33,512 nucleotides of DNA. Source: an uncultured Ectothiorhodospiraceae bacterium. Its GTDB lineage: Bacteria; Pseudomonadota; Gammaproteobacteria; Nevskiales; Oceanococcaceae. The stretch covers positions 1-33,512 of the forward strand of contig CAKZQS010000020.1 of assembly GCA_937141935.1 (NCBI GenBank), read 5' to 3'. The translations under genes were made by a program, and so were the position numbers. Below the pieces are notes generated by a model that did not search any database, was not told the origin of the DNA, and saw only the letters and a list, made by a program, of their open reading frames with translations. Within the stretch, counting starts at the first letter, position 1; each line of letters opens with the position of its first letter. Positions 32,029 to 33,512 of this stretch are shown here, piece by piece.

Positions 32029-32913
32029 TTACGCATCCACCGATGCAAACTCTATTTTTGTGAGCTTCGCGAGAATCATCACCCAATCATCGGGCGAGAA
32101 CCGGCATCTATCAAGAAGAATGTCTCTTCGGCCAGACCTGCGGAACGCTACGAAGTTTGTCCCAAGCACCAACGTATACGCATGGGGGTCCGTTACGGTG
32201 CGCTTTTTTCCGAGTGGACCGACAACATGTATACCGCGATCGTTGAACTCCACAATCGGACGCTTAGCTCGACCAAATAAGACTGCCCCCGCGAGCATTA
32301 CCAGAGCGCCGCAGAACCACATGCCGATACCTGCTCCCACCACCGCAATCACGAGCAATATCAACGGCGACATCGCGAGCAGCTGCGCCCATCCTAAGGC
32401 TTCGTAGTACTCCTCAGAGTCCAAGCCGACCCGAGATCGTGTCACCGGAGCTGCGAATTCCATGTGGTGAGAGCCAAGCAACTGGTACTGCTCAGCGACG
32501 CTGGGAGGCTTGGAGATGTACGTGGCCACGAAGAAAAGCCCAGGCAGAAGGGCGAGGAACTCCAGAAAATAGTTTACGGCACTAGCCCCTCCAACCACGG
32601 TGGAAGCAGACTCTGACGCACTTAGTACAGGGGACGGGTCTCCGGGCCACAGAGTGAGAAGATTTATCGCCCCCGCGCCGATCCATAGTGACGCTAATAC
32701 AGATGACAACAACCAGACCGACCTACCCCCAGCTGACCTACGGAGCAATCGATGCCAATAGGCAACGGCCATCAGAGTCATGCTACAGGCGATTAGCGCA
32801 GATATAACGCCCCTTTCTTCAACGACGAAAGCAAACGCCCCATGCAGCATACTGGCGGACCAAAACATGCCGTAGAGAAGCAAGACGAAACGGAGAGGAG
32901 AGATTCCCTTCAT
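32029..32913 (-). CDS. Cassette gene: membrane protein with a PH-like C-terminal region
   Basis: The 294-residue product starts MKGISPLRFVLLLYGMFWSAS at 32913, 7 bp after attC B; the frame extends upstream but that part is the attC itself. Five to six helices span about residues 8-215 (for example GVISALIACSMTLMAVAYW, WLLSSVLASLWIGAGAINLL, YFLEFLALLPGLFFVATYI and MSPLILLVIAVVGAGIGMWFCGALVMLAGAVLF). The last about 65 residues (IVEFNDRGIHVVGPLGKKRTVT...DILLDRCRF) look like a small beta domain such as a bacterial PH domain. The function is unknown. Confidence 0.75.
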   Translation of the reverse strand: MKGISPLRFVLLLYGMFWSASMLHGAFAFVVEERGVISALIACSMTLMAVAYWHRLLRRSAGGRSVWLLSSVLASLWIGAGAINLLTLWPGDPSPVLSASESASTVVGGASAVNYFLEFLALLPGLFFVATYISKPPSVAEQYQLLGSHHMEFAAPVTRSRVGLDSEEYYEALGWAQLLAMSPLILLVIAVVGAGIGMWFCGALVMLAGAVLFGRAKRPIVEFNDRGIHVVGPLGKKRTVTDPHAYTLVLGTNFVAFRRSGRRDILLDRCRFSPDDWVMILAKLTKIEFASVDA

Positions 32914-32920
32914 GTGCGCT

Positions 32921-33016
32921 CTAACACCGGTGTTCAGCAGCGCTTGAGGCTGGCGGGGCTTCGGCGTCAGCCGAAGGTCCGGCAGGGTCACGTGTCTGCT
33001 GCAATGACTGGTTAGA
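32921..33016 (-). other. attC-like site B
   Basis: This site covers 96 bp. R'' is TCTAACC, which contains the TAA stop of the upstream gene. The middle is an imperfect palindrome with the strong CTTCGGC-TGAC-GCCGAAG hairpin, and R' is GTGTTAG. It is the clearest attC of the array. Confidence 0.9.
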
Positions 33017-33308
33017 TGGCACTCTCAACTTCACGATGTATCTCCCTGGCAAGACTGTAGGCCTTTGATAGGTTTATGCCGAATCGCTTATCCCTATCAG
33101 CCGGGCCAAGGCAAAGATCGCTCAGGGAACCCATTCCCCCAAAAGCTGAGAGGAAATGCTCAACACCCGAATAGTCGCCCTTGAGAATTCGATCAAGATC
33201 GCGCTGGATCCACGTCCTCCAGTGAGACTCCTCGGCTGCATCGAGATCAGACAATAGGTCTCGAAGCGTGGCGATGAGTAGCTGCGTCTTCGGGCCGTGC
33301 TGTGCCAT
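33012..33308 (-). CDS. Cassette gene: DUF6966-like protein
   Basis: The 98-residue soluble product starts at 33308 right after GTTAG of the attC, and its TAA stop lies in the next attC. The text HWRTWIQRDLDRILKGDYSGVEHFLSAFGGMGSLSDL matches the DUF6966 pattern (W..W...D...I..GDF.G..H.LSA.GGMGS.NDL). The function is unknown. This family is common in gene cassettes and accessory DNA, as far as I recall. Confidence 0.7.
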   Translation of the reverse strand: MAQHGPKTQLLIATLRDLLSDLDAAEESHWRTWIQRDLDRILKGDYSGVEHFLSAFGGMGSLSDLCLGPADRDKRFGINLSKAYSLAREIHREVESAI

Positions 33309-33382
33309 CTAACGCTTGAGCTCAGCTGCGTTTGATTCGACGGGAGGGCTTGGCGAAGCCAAACCGAGCGGTGAGTCAAACG
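33309..33382 (-). other. attC-like site A, cut by the IS
   Basis: R' is GCGTTAG directly in front of the ATG at 33308. The inner TGGCTTCGCCAAGCC hairpin and the matching GTTTGACTC and GAATCAAACG arms are present. The R'' end that should lie to the right is missing, because IS-like DNA starts after CAAACG at 33382. Confidence 0.8.
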
Positions 33383-33512
33383 GGGAGTTCCCTCGAAAAA
33401 GTAGACACCCGGTGCTTAGGCGCATTGCTGTTCGTACTCGATGGGTGGCCGATACCCCAGCGCCGAGTGTAGGCGCGTGGTGTTGTAAAAGGCCACGTAG
33501 CTCCTGATCTCG
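33383..33512 (-). mobile_element. IS3-family insertion sequence, right part outside window
   Basis: The sequence starting near 33383, GGAGTTCCCTCGAAAAAGTAGACACC, is of the kind seen at the ends of IS3-family elements (inverted repeat with GAAAAAGTAGAC). The end of an IS3 transposase frame lies just inside it on the minus strand. The exact boundary is uncertain by a few bases. Confidence 0.75.
33416..33512 (-). CDS. IS3-family transposase OrfB, C-terminal end only
   Basis: On the minus strand the frame ends YVAFYNTTRLHSALGYRPPIEY-EQQCA and stops at 33416-33418. This is the C-terminus of the integrase-core (rve) transposase of IS3-family elements, in which YNxxRxHSALGYxxP is diagnostic. The start lies beyond the window. 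It belongs to the IS that interrupts attC A. Confidence 0.9.
   Translation of the reverse strand, partial: EIRSYVAFYNTTRLHSALGYRPPIEYEQQCA

Larger units (their letters stand above)
30260..33382 (-). mobile_element. Integron gene-cassette array, no integrase in window
   Basis: Five gene-plus-attC units follow one another on the minus strand. They show the usual cassette signs: a gene start a few bases after the attC R' end (GTTAG-ATG at 33309, CTAG-ATG at 30941), and stop codons that lie in or touch the R'' box (33012, 31565). GC is lower than in the rest of the window and the gene products are unrelated to each other. The integrase and attI are not in the window and, by orientation, should be to the right. 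At that end an IS3-family element has interrupted the array. Confidence 0.85.

Noticed and set aside
1-33512. CRISPR array or rRNA operon
   Set aside because: No regularly spaced short repeats and no rRNA-like sequence were seen.

Overview
The window looks like chromosomal DNA from a high-GC proteobacterium, most probably a gammaproteobacterium. The supporting signs are a GlyGly-CTERM-like tail on a secreted hydrolase, a guanidine-II type riboswitch in front of a Gdx/SugE exporter, dense use of 4-nt gene overlaps, and an integron gene-cassette array. No rRNA gene, intact tRNA gene or CRISPR array is visible. The exact genus cannot be told from the sequence.

Layout. (1) 1-1942: two minus-strand genes for exported proteins of unknown function, one running off the window, with lower GC than what follows. 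Behind them is a 172-bp tandem repeat rich in hairpins that carries an intrinsic terminator and a stretch resembling the 3' end of a tRNA. This block looks foreign to the rest. (2) 2053-13135: mainly exported proteins. They are an alpha/beta hydrolase with thrombospondin-3 and PKD repeats, a lipoprotein fusing a parallel beta-helix to a diheme cytochrome with a divergent AraC-family regulator, a lipoprotein glycerophosphodiester phosphodiesterase, a coupled pair made of a YHYH-domain lipoprotein and a His/Met-rich secreted protein, and a PaaI-like thioesterase. (3) 13165-17658: a Rieske oxygenase divergent from a TetR regulator, with two palindromic operators between them, then a membrane-anchored beta-propeller, an MmcB-like nuclease-fold protein and a GFA-family protein. 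(4) 17655-29282: a long run of minus-strand genes. It holds an ankyrin protein, a DUF3014 protein, a zinc metallopeptidase with a small VOC protein, a riboswitch-controlled guanidinium exporter followed by a DUF1272 protein, a sulfotransferase-like protein, a methyltransferase and several small membrane proteins. It also holds an acyltransferase broken by a 7-bp duplication, a hydroxylaminobenzene-mutase-like protein, an ASCH protein, a P-loop kinase, an EmrE-like exporter and an HxlR regulator. The HxlR gene is divergent from a small CPVC thioredoxin-fold gene that ends in a strong terminator. (5) About 29720-33512: lower-GC DNA. From 30260 to the right it is an integron cassette array with all genes on the minus strand and five attC-like sites. 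The rightmost attC is cut by the end of an IS3-family insertion sequence. No integrase gene is inside the window.

Working together: the clearest functional units are the guanidine riboswitch with gdx and DUF1272; the TetR/operator/Rieske unit; the AraC regulator with the beta-helix/cytochrome lipoprotein; the TGATG-coupled YHYH pair; and the cassette array, whose products are mostly small membrane proteins of unknown role.
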